A DNA stretch of 64,000 nt from Castanea sativa. Lineage: Eukaryota; Streptophyta; Magnoliopsida; Fagales; Fagaceae. Under the pieces are notes generated by a model. The model had not been told where the DNA came from. It did no database searches and worked only from the letters and a program-made list of their open reading frames with translations. Shown here piece by piece: positions 23,161-33,486 of the stretch. Numbering within the stretch: the stretch's first letter is position 1; every line of letters begins with the position of its first letter. Where the stretch lies: positions 45,919,464-45,983,463 of the forward strand of contig NC_134015.1 of assembly GCF_040712315.1 (NCBI RefSeq). Reading direction: 5' to 3'. The translations under genes and the position numbers were made by a program.

Positions 23161-23325
23161 AGCACAATACATTTCATACGTTTTAAATAAAAACTCTTCT
23201 CATTATGACATACTGGTAGACTATATTGTTCATGGAAAAATAAAAAAATTTAGCTCTAATAAATAAAAACTATGACTGTTTAAAAATAAATTATAAAGGA
23301 AGTAGATGTTGTCTACGCCCCTCGA

Positions 23326-26315
23326 CTACTGGTAGTATTTCTTCAAGTGCTTTGTGTTCCATGGATGGCTCAGTTTTCTTCCGTCTAACATCTCCAAGTA
23401 GTACGTTCCTTTCCTATGTCATGAAATGATTCTGTACGGTCCTTCCCAGTTAGGACCCAGTTCTCCTTGGGAGGCATCCTTTGTAGCGTCGAGTACTTTT
23501 CGTAATACCAGATCTCCCACCTGGAAATCCCTATGCCTGACCCTGGAATTGTAACTTTTTGCCATCAAGTCTTGGTATTACGCTAGTTTTTGTGCAGCTG
23601 CTACCCTGACTTCGTCTACAAAGTCGAGTTGTAAACGTAAAGCTTCGTCATTCTTGCTCTCATCGTAGCTTTCCACACGGTAGCTTGCTAATCCTACCTC
23701 TGCCGGTATGAGGGCCTCAGTACCATACGCCAACCTAAACGGTGTCTCTCCTGTTGGTGTCCTCACCGTTGTCCTGTATGCCCATAAAACACTTGGTAGT
23801 TCGTCTAGCCAGATGCCCTTTGCCCCCTCGAGCCGGGTCTTGATAATTTTCAACAAGGACCGGTTCGTGACTTCAACTTGTCCGTTGGCCTGCGGGTGGG
23901 CGGGCGATGAGTAGTGATTTTTTATTCCAAGTTGAGAACCAAAGTCTCTGAAGGTGTCGTTATCGAATTGTTTCCCGTTGTCTGAAACGAGCACTCTCGA
24001 AATTTCATATTTGCAAATAATACTTCTCCACACAAAGCTACAGATATTTTTCTCCGTGATGGTAGCCAAAGCTTCTGCTTCCACCCATTTGGTGAAGTAG
24101 TCAATACCAACCACCAAGAACTTCAACTGCTTTACTGCTGTTGGGAATGGACCCATGATGTCTAACCCTCATTGTGCGAACGGCCATGGAGCCGTCATTG
24201 GGGTAAGTTCTTCCGTCGGCTGCCTAATGAGATTGCCAAATCGTTGACACTTGTCGCAAGCTCTAACGTATGTATGGGCATCCTTTTGCATTGTTAGCCA
24301 GCAGTATCCTGCTCGGAGTAGCTTGTGCACTAGAGACCTTGATCCAGAATGGTTTCCACAAACCCCTTCATGGATCTCCCTCATCGCATAGTCTACTTCT
24401 CCACGGCTGAGGCATCTTAGATATGGTCGGGAGAATCCTCATTTGTATAGGACGTTTTTGATTAAGACGAACCTAGCAGCTTTAACCTTCAACTTCCTCG
24501 CATTTTCTTTGTTATCGGTTAGCTTGCCTTCCTTGAGATACGCCATAATTGGAGCCATCCAACAATCCTCATTGCTTACCTCCTGCATGCTAATGTCATC
24601 TAATAATGATGAAAGCTGGACAAAGGACAATACCTGTTCTGGGACGATCATTGGTTCGGCTGAAGCTGCCTTTGCGAGTCGGTCCGCTTCTTGGTTCTCC
24701 TCTCTTAGGATTTGAATCATCGTGAATTGGAGGTCACTCGTTCGACCTTTCACTTCCCCAAGGTACCTTTTCATCCTCTCATTCTTGCAATCATAGCTCC
24801 CATTAACCTGACTAGCCACGATTTGTGAATCAGAGTAGACGACCGCCTTCTTAGCTCCTGCCGCTATTGCGAGTTCCAGTCCCGCAACTAGGGCCTCGTA
24901 TTCTGCTACGTTGTTAGTAGTAGTGAAGTCCAGACGGATCATGCATTCAATCTTGTCTCCTTCCGGGGTGTGGAGTACGACTCTAGCACCCCCAGCGCAC
25001 TTATTGGAAGAGCCGTCTGCGTGAATTCTCCAGATGGGCGTCTCTTCTGCCCCCTGCTCCTCTGCGGTAGTGAATTCGCCAACGAAGTCTGCCAATATCT
25101 GTCTATTCACTGCTGTCCATGGCTGATATTGGATATCGAACTCACTTAGCTCGATTGCCCATAGAGCCATCCGTCCAGCCGTTTCGGGATTGTTCATTGC
25201 TCTCCGTAGGGGTCTATCTGTTACGACATTTATGATGTGTGCTTGAAAATATGGCTTGAGCTTCCGGGCCGCAGTCACAAGAGCAAATGCGAGTTTTTCC
25301 ATTGGTGGGTATCTTTCTTTTACTCCTTTTAGTGCCCAGCTTATAAAGTATACAAGCTTTTGTACCTTTCCTTCTTCTCTGATAAGAGCTGCACTAATCG
25401 CAGCTAAGGAGACAATAAGGTATAAGAACAATTCTTCCCCCGACATAGATGGGCGGAGTAATGGCAAAGCGGAGAGATATGTCTTTAATTCTCCGAATGC
25501 CTTTTGACACTTGTCCATCCATTCGAAAGATCTCTTTAGCGTTCGGAAGAACGGGAGGCATTTGTCCGTTTCTCTAGATACGAACCTGTTTAAGGCTGCT
25601 ATCTTCCCGGTCAGGCTTTGTACTACTTTTACCGTCCTTGGAGGAGACAGCTCCATAATCAACTTTACTTTCTCCGGGTTCACTTTAATGCCCCTCTGGG
25701 ACACCATAAATCCTAAGAATTTTCCTACGGTTACTCTGAACGTGCATTTGTTTGGATTCAGCTTCATTTTGTATGTCCGAAGAGTATTAAAAGTCTCCTG
25801 GAGGTCCTTCAGATGATCAGACACCTTTACGCTCTTTACTAACATATCGTCCACGTAAACTTGCATGTTTCTGCCAATTTGGTGCGCAAACATTTTGTTC
25901 ATCAGTCTCTGATATGTGGCTCCCGCGTTCTTAAACCCGAAAGGCATTGCCTTGTAGTAAAAAAGTCCCTGGCTTGTTACAAATGAGGTTTTTTCCTGAT
26001 CAGTCTTATCCAATTTGATTTGATTGTAATCGGAGAAAGCATCCATAAAGCTCAAAAGTTCATGTCTTGCGGTGGAGTCTACAAGGGTGTCAATGCGTGG
26101 AAGTGAGTAACTGTCCTTGGGGTAGGCTCTATTCAGATCCATGAAGTCGACGCACATCCTCCACTTCCCATTGGACTTCTTGACCATTACTACATTCGCC
26201 AACCAATCAGGGTAGTACACCTCGCGTATGAAGTCTGCTTCTTGTAGCTTCTGGACCTCTCCGCTATGGCTCGATCTCGTTCGTGGGCGAACACTCGCTT
26301 TTTCTGTCAGACTGG
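23326..26315 (-). pseudogene. pol: pol: RT, dual RNase H, integrase (element B)
   Basis: RT: ADFIREVYYPDWLANVVMVK, CVDFMDLNRAYPKDSYSLPR, MPFGFKNAGATYQRLMNKMF, catalytic VYVDDMLVKS. The first RNase H is degenerate (LYLIVSLAAISAALI). The second, archaeal-like one is clear: WRIHADGSSNKCAGG, NNVAEYEALVAGLE, VVYSDSQIVASQV, QEADRLAKAAS. The integrase has CGNHSGSRSL...CDKCQRFG, then YFTKWVEAEALAT, LVSDNGKQFDN and HPQANGQVEVTNRSL, so the D,D,E residues are present. From 26261 to the terminal TAG at 23326 it is one frame. The only in-frame stops are at about 24439, 24168, 23578 and 23419, mostly at likely Arg, Trp and Gln codons. One base is missing near 26262. Confidence 0.9.
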
Positions 26316-26357
26316 AGAGAAGGAGGGTGATATGTTCAACCTGTGAACTATGATTGT

Positions 26358-26449
26358 TGGATCTATTCTCGGCAGCAATAAGGCAGCTGAAGTTTTTGGT
26401 GGTTGGTATTGACTACTTCACCAAATGGGTGGAAGCAGAAGCTTTGGCT
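26358..26449 (+). mobile_element. Inverted integrase fragment at the 5' LTR junction
   Basis: On the plus strand, opposite to element B's own pol, this encodes QLKFLVVGIDYFTKWVEAEA, almost the same as the element's integrase around 24050-24150 on the minus strand. It occupies the place of the primer site and gag and joins the LTR at GCT, shared with the intact LTR end (ATGCTGAAAAAATC against TGGCTAAAAAATC). It derives from a related, not identical, copy. Confidence 0.8.
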
Positions 26450-27005
26450 AAAAAATCACCAGTAAGCTACAAGCACTCCTTAAACCAAAGCAACACCTGC
26501 AAAAAGAAAATAGAGGACCTAAAAGAGAGCACCGGTGTGGTGCCGGCCAAAAACCCTCTGAAGGTCAAGTTAGAGTCTTTTTTTTTTTACAACCCTAGAG
26601 TGCCAGAGTCAAGATAATTATGCGTACCTTGATGCTAGGGTTTCTGGGGTATTTATATTGGTATAGGGTTATCATTCCTGCCTTGGTCAAGAGTCCTTTT
26701 CCTTTTAGGACAATACTTCTTTTTACTCTCCATTCCTTCTTAAGCTCTTTTCCATATAGTAGTCTTTTTATTATGGTCAAACGTGTAACGCAAGAACTCC
26801 AGGTGTGCACGCTTGTGTGGAGATCAAGCAAAGCCATGTCAAACATATCGTGTGATGTACAATTAAGAATTTATGACAACTAATCATACTGGACGAATAC
26901 CAAATGTTGGATCCGTCCGATATGTATCCTTGCGGTATCAATCCGTCAACCTCACTCCGTCGTTCTTCTTAAAGAAAGATCCGTCTCATACTTTTATCCT
27001 CTTCA
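26450..27005 (-). repeat. 5' LTR of element B, 3' end clipped
   Basis: It matches 19093-19663 from AAAATCACCAGTAAG to ATCCTCTTCA, lacking the terminal ~11 bp including the CA dinucleotide of the LTR end. It differs by about 31 positions in 556 by eye, mostly transitions. TATAT follows. Confidence 0.85.
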
Positions 27006-27253
27006 TATATATTTTTTTCTTCAATTATTCCAATTTCATGTCTAATTAAATATATATATATTTTGCTGAGATGTCTAATTGAATTTAGAACATCTAATTG
27101 ACTACTTTAAAATTAATATTATAAATTTTTTTGTGAATTTTCATAATATTTTTGTTTTAAAAATAATGAAAACCTAGATTTTAAAACCAAAAAAAAAAAA
27201 AAAAACTCAAGAGACTCAAGACTAAAGATTTTTTTTTTTTTTTGGAGAAGAAA

Positions 27254-28037
27254 CTAAGGATTCGTTTGGTTAGAGGAGTAAAAAAGTGGGAGAATTGAAA
27301 ATGAAGAAAGGGGTGGAAAAGTGGGAGGATAGAAGATATTTTAGTTTCTCTCATTTGTGTTTGGTTGGAAAGGTGGAAAAGTGGAGAGATGGAAAACTTT
27401 TCTGTTTGAGATAGAAAATTGAGTTGGTATGTATTTACACATATCCCTATTACATAATAGTGTTTTTTTTAGATAGCATTAATTTTTTTAATGTATATAA
27501 AATAGATACAAACAATTTATTAGTATATAGTTTATGGATAAGCACAAAAAATAAAAATAAAAAGTGTCAATAAAAAAAAAAAAAAGTAACGAAGAAAGGA
27601 AGGAAGCAGATTTAAAAAATAAAAAAATAAAAAAAAAATAAAAAAAACGAAGAAAGAAACGAAGGAAGGAACAAAAGATTGAAGAGAAAAAAAGAAGTAG
27701 GTCCAGCAAAAAAATAGGAGCGAGTAAAAAACTAAAAAAAAGAAAAAAAAGTTAAAATGAAGAAAGAAAGCAGAATACAAACAAACAAACAAATAAATAA
27801 ACAAAAAAAAGGGGAGAAGAACTAACAAAGAAACAGTACGGACCAAATAGTCATTTCACATTTACGCAAGTTTTCTCTGTATTTTTGAGAAATTGTGATT
27901 TAGTAGGCTCAGAGAGAAAATAACTGAGGTCTACTAATTTTCTCTCCCCCTTTCTCCTTCCAACTGAACATCTTCTAACCATTTTTTCTCTTATTTACTT
28001 ATTTTTTTTAACCACCCTAACCAAACATACTCTAAAG
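27254..28037. mobile_element. MITE, CTAAGG family, copy 2
   Basis: The left end, CTAAGGATTCGTTTGGTTAG, and the reverse complement of the right end, CTTTAGAGTATGTTTGGTTAG, are imperfect inverted repeats like those at 17024-17748. The interior repeats AAAGTGGGAGGATAGA at the left and TTTTCTCTC/CTCCTTCCAAC blocks at the right. The A-rich core (27540-27830) makes the Phe-rich minus-strand frames artefacts. The target duplication is not resolved. Confidence 0.6.
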
Positions 28038-28552
28038 ATTCAGCTGTTTATAGGAGGCATGAGTACTAAACAAAACTAAAAGGCATTTTGTTCCGGCTGT
28101 AAAATGATTTGACTTTCCTCATCTAATCCGATACATACCTATTACTTATCCAGCCTTTTTTTCTACTCCCAAAAACATGAATATTTACACAGCCACTAAC
28201 GGAATTTTTGTAACCAATCATATAGTAACAAACTGTCAATACAATATAACTAACTAACCAATTAGTGACGAAGCCACTCAAGTAGCCATTCTTCTTATCA
28301 GCCTTGTATCAGCAGCAGATTGCATTATTATGGAATAATTGTTGGTGGACCAAAATGTGTTTGCTAGTGGTAGGGGTAAGTGAATTTAATTCTCATTTAC
28401 CACACTTATTACACATGCTAGTCAACTTGTGTCCAAATGGGACTAGCTATAATTATTTTCCAAATTTCAAGCTATTTCCAACATGAATCACTTAGAAAGT
28501 CCGGCCAAGTGAATCATCAATACCAATGTATTATATCATATTATATGAAATA
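28038..28552. other. Intergenic DNA, no gene seen
   Basis: No domain-bearing frame. The 60-codon frame near 28304 has no recognisable features. Confidence 0.5.
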
Positions 28553-30082
28553 CTATACTATATAATAAAAGTTGGGCTTAAAAACCATTGTCACGTCAAT
28601 TAATTTCATCAAATTGTAGATATTTTTTTTTATAGATATTTGGATTTTAATATATATATATATATATGTATAATTTTTTTTTCTCCAGTAATTTCTAAGT
28701 TGATAAAAATCTTAATTTGATGACAATGTCAATTCTTCATCTAATTTATCTAATCTTTAATTTTTAGGAGTAGTATATTATAATCCAAATTTTTTATCTA
28801 ATCCATCAAATCTTTTTTTTTTTTTAACGTATAGTGTATTATAAAAAAAGTAGCAATTTATATATATATAAACCACTTTCATTGGGAGGATATACACAAG
28901 GGGAGGAATTGATAATAAATTTTTTGTCAACTTTTTTCTTCAAATATATTTTGTTTTAAGTTAATTTTTTTGTATAAAAAAAGCTAATAATGTTAATTAA
29001 CAACATGATTTTCATGGTATAACAGAAAATAAAAATTTGTAATTAACATTAACAACTTGATTTTTATGGTATTTGATTTTAAATAAATTCCATCTTTTTT
29101 TTTTCCCTTATACCAACTTCTTCGCAACTTGAAATTATTGTTTTAAATTGAAACAACTTCTTATCAACTTTTTATTTTTTATTTATTTATTTTTTTCAGT
29201 TGAAGCTTACTGTGGTTGAAATTTTGTTTGTTGGATAAATATAGGAATGATTATGGATAATAGTTTTATTATACCATGACTCACATTTTTAGATTTTCAA
29301 GTCACTATAAATAGTTCATAAAAAAAAGTCACTATAAATAATAAGGCAAGCTTCATGATTTTTTTATTAATATTTTGAATGTCCAAGTATCTATAATCTT
29401 TTAGGGTTATTTGTTATTTTTTTAATTTTGTTTTTTTATTATTATTCATGTTTATTTTAGGGTGTTTCCTTGAGATTTTGAAGCACTCGATCAAACAATA
29501 ATCTTGGTATTGAGTTTTACTCAAAAAAATTTCTTGAAATTTATATTTACACATTTTGTTTTGATAGGGTGAAATTCAGTGCCTCCTATCTCATTTTCAA
29601 AGACAAAAATTAAATTCTTATGTAAGCTTATCTATTTTTATTTTTAAATATTTAGTAATTTGGGTTGTTTATAATTCTTAACTATTACATTGAGGTTACC
29701 ACTTAAATATGCTTTCAATTTTTTTTTTTAATTATTGAATTCAAGGTTTTTAATTTAAATATGCACTTGAACTTTAATTATGCAAACTCACTTTATATAT
29801 TTTTAGGCATCTCCTTTTATATTAGCTACATAGTTATCTACCATATTCCATTCAGTTAATTTTGGGCTTATATATGATTTCTTTTTTGTTTATAAAAACT
29901 TAATCTTACACAATATAAATTCATTATATATTTTAAAGTAAAAGGTTACTTTGTTTTAAAAAAAGAGTAGTGTAAAAGGTTACTTTATTTTTTATTATCT
30001 ATTTAATTTTAATTAAAATAATTTTTTATTTTCATTAATTTACACATGATTCTTAATTAAGTCGTGCATCGCATAAGCATAA

Positions 30083-30096
30083 TAGTAGTAGTAGTA

Positions 30097-30127
<31 letters not shown>
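30083..30127. repeat. (TAG)n(TA)n microsatellite
   Basis: A short TAG run is followed by about 15 TA dinucleotides. Confidence 0.85.
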
Positions 30128-30131
<4 letters not shown>

Positions 30132-30315
30132 CAGAGATCTCATGTTAGAGAGTATGTGGTTGTGTGATGTGGTGTATACCTTGAAATTCTCTTTATTTAG
30201 AGTTTTAAATCAACAAAGTTTGCATTTATATCAAAATATCAGTTCATTAAATATTTGTGAATTCACTAAAATAAATTTTAGTCCTTTGAATTTCCTAACT
30301 CCTTTCAGTCACATG

Positions 30316-30316
<1 letters not shown>

Positions 30317-30388
<72 letters not shown>

Positions 30389-30410
30389 TGTGTGTGTGTG
30401 TGTGTGTGTA
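30317..30410. repeat. (TA)n(TG)n compound microsatellite
   Basis: About 16 TA dinucleotides continue into about 30 TG dinucleotides with one interruption (GAGTG near 30386). Confidence 0.9.
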
Positions 30411-30575
30411 ATAGAATAAATAAATATATTTTGTTATATCATAATGAAATTTTAATATAATTTTTCTAAGATTTATATGAGAAACATTTTTTTTATGTGA
30501 GAAACAATTGAAACACTATATCCTACAAGCAATGTCCAACAGAAAGGGGAAAAAAATTAGTAACACACAATCAAG

Positions 30576-30578
<3 letters not shown>

Positions 30579-30616
<38 letters not shown>
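30579..30616. repeat. (TA)n microsatellite
   Basis: A run of about 18 TA dinucleotides. Confidence 0.9.
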
Positions 30617-30619
<3 letters not shown>

Positions 30620-30700
30620 TGAAGGATATATGCATTTTTTAGTAGGCATGAAATATGCTTATCTATATTAACCATGATATTATGCAATTTTCAATTTGTG

Positions 30701-30702
<2 letters not shown>

Positions 30703-30752
<50 letters not shown>
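30703..30752. repeat. (CA)n microsatellite
   Basis: About 24 CA dinucleotides, the complement of the TG tract at 30350-30410, so the two could pair across a loop of about 290 bases. Confidence 0.9.
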
Positions 30753-30754
<2 letters not shown>

Positions 30755-31177
30755 GTGTGATTTCTATTTTGTCTATAAAATAACTAAAGATTACAATTTT
30801 TTACAAAGAAATTTATTCAATTTTTTTTATGCATTGATAGTTGGGGGATTTGAATCATGAATGTTTCTAATAGAAATTGAAGTGCCAACCAATTAAGTTA
30901 CAAGATTCTTGGTAAACTTAATGAAATATTGGTGAAAACTAATAATAAGTTGCACCGCAGGTTGTGCGATAATTTAACTAGTTATTTTAATGAGAGGTAG
31001 TTACTAGTTCGATCTTGGAATCTGAATTGTACATATAAAACAGAAGAGCAATTGCATCAGTGGGTGTAAAATTTCTGTTCATTTTGCAAAAAAAAAAAAA
31101 AAAAAAATTCTATTTTACACAACCACTTTTACAAAATACTTACATCAGTTTATCCAGATTTAACTTTAAACTTCTCA

Positions 31178-31423
31178 TCAGACAGTTTCTTCAAAAAAGA
31201 TATATAGCAAGTTTGGATCATCGAAAACCAAGTTATGAGCCACAAATGTCCACATATATCTCAACCTTCTAGAGAGTATACTCATCCTCTGCATTTCTTT
31301 CAGCGTCAATGGTGACAGAATGGATTCAAGAATTTTATCGGGCAATTCACTAATTAACAGATCCAATGGAAAATTGTTTCTCTGGTTAACAATATATAAT
31401 ATTAGCAAAAGAATATAACACAT
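31178..31423 (-). pseudogene. F-box domain fragment
   Basis: An 81-residue frame with the F-box core: ISELPDKILESILSPLTLKE, then MQRMSILSRRLRYMWTFVAH. F-box proteins connect targets to SCF ubiquitin ligases. The pattern LPD..L..IL..L..KE....S.LSRR.R.MW resembles the plant F-box/FBD-LRR group. Full proteins are some 400 residues with LRR and FBD regions, and none follow here: the frame ends soon after the F-box and only poly-T-rich DNA lies downstream. It is most likely a truncated duplicate rather than a working gene. Confidence 0.7.
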
Positions 31424-31560
31424 TTTTTTAAAATTTTTTAATAAATCTTAAAACTAATTAACAAATATAGTGGAAAATTGTTTCTCTAGTTAACAATATA
31501 TAATATTAGCAAAAGAATATAACATCTTTTTTCTAACTTTTAATAAATCTTAAAAAATTA
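31355..31560. repeat. Tandem duplication, 104-bp spacing
   Basis: A segment containing TGGAAAATTGTTTCTCTGG, then AACAATATATAATATTAGC, occurs at 31367 and again at 31471, nearly identical for about 85 bases. The first copy covers the N-terminal end of the F-box fragment. Confidence 0.8.
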
Positions 31561-33240
31561 TTCAAAAATTGAGTAAATAGCCAAAAACAAACTAGATAAT
31601 AAAAATATGATTTTTTTTAGAGAGTTTTAACTTATGGCGTCCACTCCTAATAATAGCGCTTTTGATAATAGCTCTGTATCATTAGACCAAGACTCCAACC
31701 AATTTTTGGTATAAGTGAAAATTGAATTCAGATCTCTTATGCAATCATAATATATTTTACCAATTGAGTTAACTGGAACTCACATAAAAATCTGATTTTG
31801 GATAGCTTTAGAGTATGAAATTTCACATTTTTAGGGCTAGGATGATCTATCTTCACCAGCGCGATCTAGTATGAGTTAATAAATTGTAAACACAAAATCT
31901 CAAGTTTGGAAATCAAACAATTGACAATGTATCACAAGTGTAAATTTGTATTGATGAATTTGTAGGTACAATTCTCTATGTTTAGATTCTAATACAATAG
32001 AACAATTCTCTGATTCGATCTCCTTAGAAAAGTCTTCAATTCAATTGTTGCGTCATTCTAGTCTTGACTTGAACACAAGATGTCCACCACTTAGATTGGA
32101 AAGTGGATTGAAAGATCTTTGGAATGAAATTGCGATGAATCTCTTGTTGTGTGCTTGTTAGGGATTTCCTGTTCTTCGCGTTCTTTGTGGGTTCTTTGAA
32201 TTTTATTGATCTTTAAAGATTTGTGGTGGAAGTTCTTCAAGGCCTTAGAGCTCGAATCCGATGAAGTTTTGATGGATCAAAGTCTTTGAGGTTTTTGGAC
32301 GCTTTGAAGCTTGATTCCAGTAGAACTTTGAGATTTGGAAGAATGATTTGGATGAATGTTCTCCATCTTCGAAGATTTTTAGTGAAAGTTCTTTGGGGCT
32401 TTGGAGGTTTGGATCCATAGAGCTTTACTGATTTGTAGTCTCTTAGTATTTATAGAGGCTTTTGAGCTTGATTCCAATGAGTTTTGAGATCTAGAAGGAT
32501 GACTTGAATGCTTTTGCTTCGAATGTTATTCGAAGGTTGGAGTTCTTGATGTTCTTGGAGGCTTTGGAGCTTAATTCCGATAGAGCTTCCAGACTTCTGA
32601 ATGTGTGTGAATCCCCCCTTTAGGATTGAGAAGGGTCTCTATTTATAAGAGTCTTAGGGAGGTGTGATGACATGTGATTGGCTATCCTTAATGACATGTG
32701 TCATAATTTAAAAGGAGGGACTTTAAGTCTTGTTCTCTAAGAGACATATGACATTATTTGTTTAGCAATAGTGGTTTAATTTAAAATAACACATGACAAC
32801 ATTTAATTAGACTGCTTATGTCATTTAAATTAACAAGTGTTTACATTTGATTGGTTTTTATTCTTTAACGCTTGGAATATTGTCATTGGCCTCTGAATAA
32901 TGACAGTGAAACCCACTAAATAGTATGTGGCGTCTTGTAAGTGGCCATTTTAAATGTACTACATAAATTGTAGTGGTTTGAGGTGACAACATGTTCACTC
33001 TTTACATAAATATAATAAAAACTGCAACACAAGGAAAATATCAAAACTTTAGTTGATATTAGAGCCTGTCAGCACATCCAATGTGTAAAATTAAGTAATA
33101 AAAAAACTACCAATGTATGATAGAGAAAAGAAAAGGCAGGATTTTTTTTTGAGACTTACGGACGTTATGAGAAGAACAAACATAGAAGACAACAGTTTTG
33201 GCAACCAAATACAATAAAAATCAATAACAAACCCAAACAT
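31561..33240 (-). other. Intergenic DNA with a possible decayed LTR
   Basis: No gene. Between about 32170 and 32600 runs a degenerate tandem pattern containing GCTTTGGAGCTTGATTCC and GAAGTTCTT variants at intervals of roughly 110 bases. On the minus strand a good TATA motif (CTTATAAATAGAGACC) lies near 32640 upstream of this array, as in an LTR promoter. I could not find TG...CA ends, a target duplication or coding sequence, so the LTR reading is tentative. Confidence 0.3.
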
Positions 33241-33300
33241 TTTTTTTTTTTTGATAAACTTCACTATGCATTAAACTCAAAAACAAGAAACATAGTCATC
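33241..33300 (-). mobile_element. LINE-B, 3' terminal piece
   Basis: Read on the minus strand it ends TTTAATGCATAGTGAAGTTTATC followed by a 12-base A run, the usual 3' end of a plant LINE. It continues from 39183 and is separated from the rest by LINE-A. Confidence 0.6.
33285..33300. repeat. Left target-site duplication of LINE-A
   Basis: AAGAAACATAGTCATC matches 39167-39182 (AAGAAACACAGTCATC) with one mismatch, typical of LINE target-primed insertion. Confidence 0.85.
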
Positions 33301-33486
33301 AATAGTTGTTTGCTACACAAAATTTTCCCCACTCCTAGGGTTTCTCTGAACTCCTAGACGGTGGAACTTTACTCACTTGTCCTACAAGTGCCGTTTTTTC
33401 CCAGGCTGCTCTGGTGAAACACTTTTCCCTTTTCTCCTTTTTTCTCTCTTTCTTTATTCAAATCTCCTTCTTACACTCTACTCTCC

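Larger units (their letters stand above)
19093..27005 (-). mobile_element. Ty3/gypsy Tat-lineage element B, rearranged
   Basis: On the minus strand the order is 5' LTR (right), pol with RT, two RNase H domains and integrase, a tandem array, an antisense extra gene, a purine-rich tract and the 3' LTR (left). TATAT flanks both ends (19088-19092 and 27006-27010), although within AT-rich DNA. Two RNase H domains in tandem and an extra antisense ORF are Tat-lineage hallmarks. Gag, protease, primer site and the last ~11 bp of the 5' LTR are missing, replaced by an inverted integrase fragment. LTRs differ by about 5-6% by eye. It is non-autonomous. Confidence 0.9.
28553..30981 (+). mobile_element. 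Probable non-autonomous Helitron with microsatellites
   Basis: The 3' end has a GC-rich hairpin (GCACCGCAGGTTGTGC, 30952-30967), ten bases, then CTAG at 30978-30981 followed by T, which is the Helitron terminal pattern. The 5' start is placed at TATACTATATAATAAAAGTT, resembling plant Helitron 5' ends, but the expected initial TC is not clear. There is no RepHel coding. Inside are AT, GT, TA and CA dinucleotide tracts. The 3' end is better supported than the 5' end. Confidence 0.45.

Noticed and set aside
27488..27846. Two overlapping Phe/Leu-rich minus-strand frames
   Set aside because: Same cause: A-rich core of the second MITE copy, with no domain.
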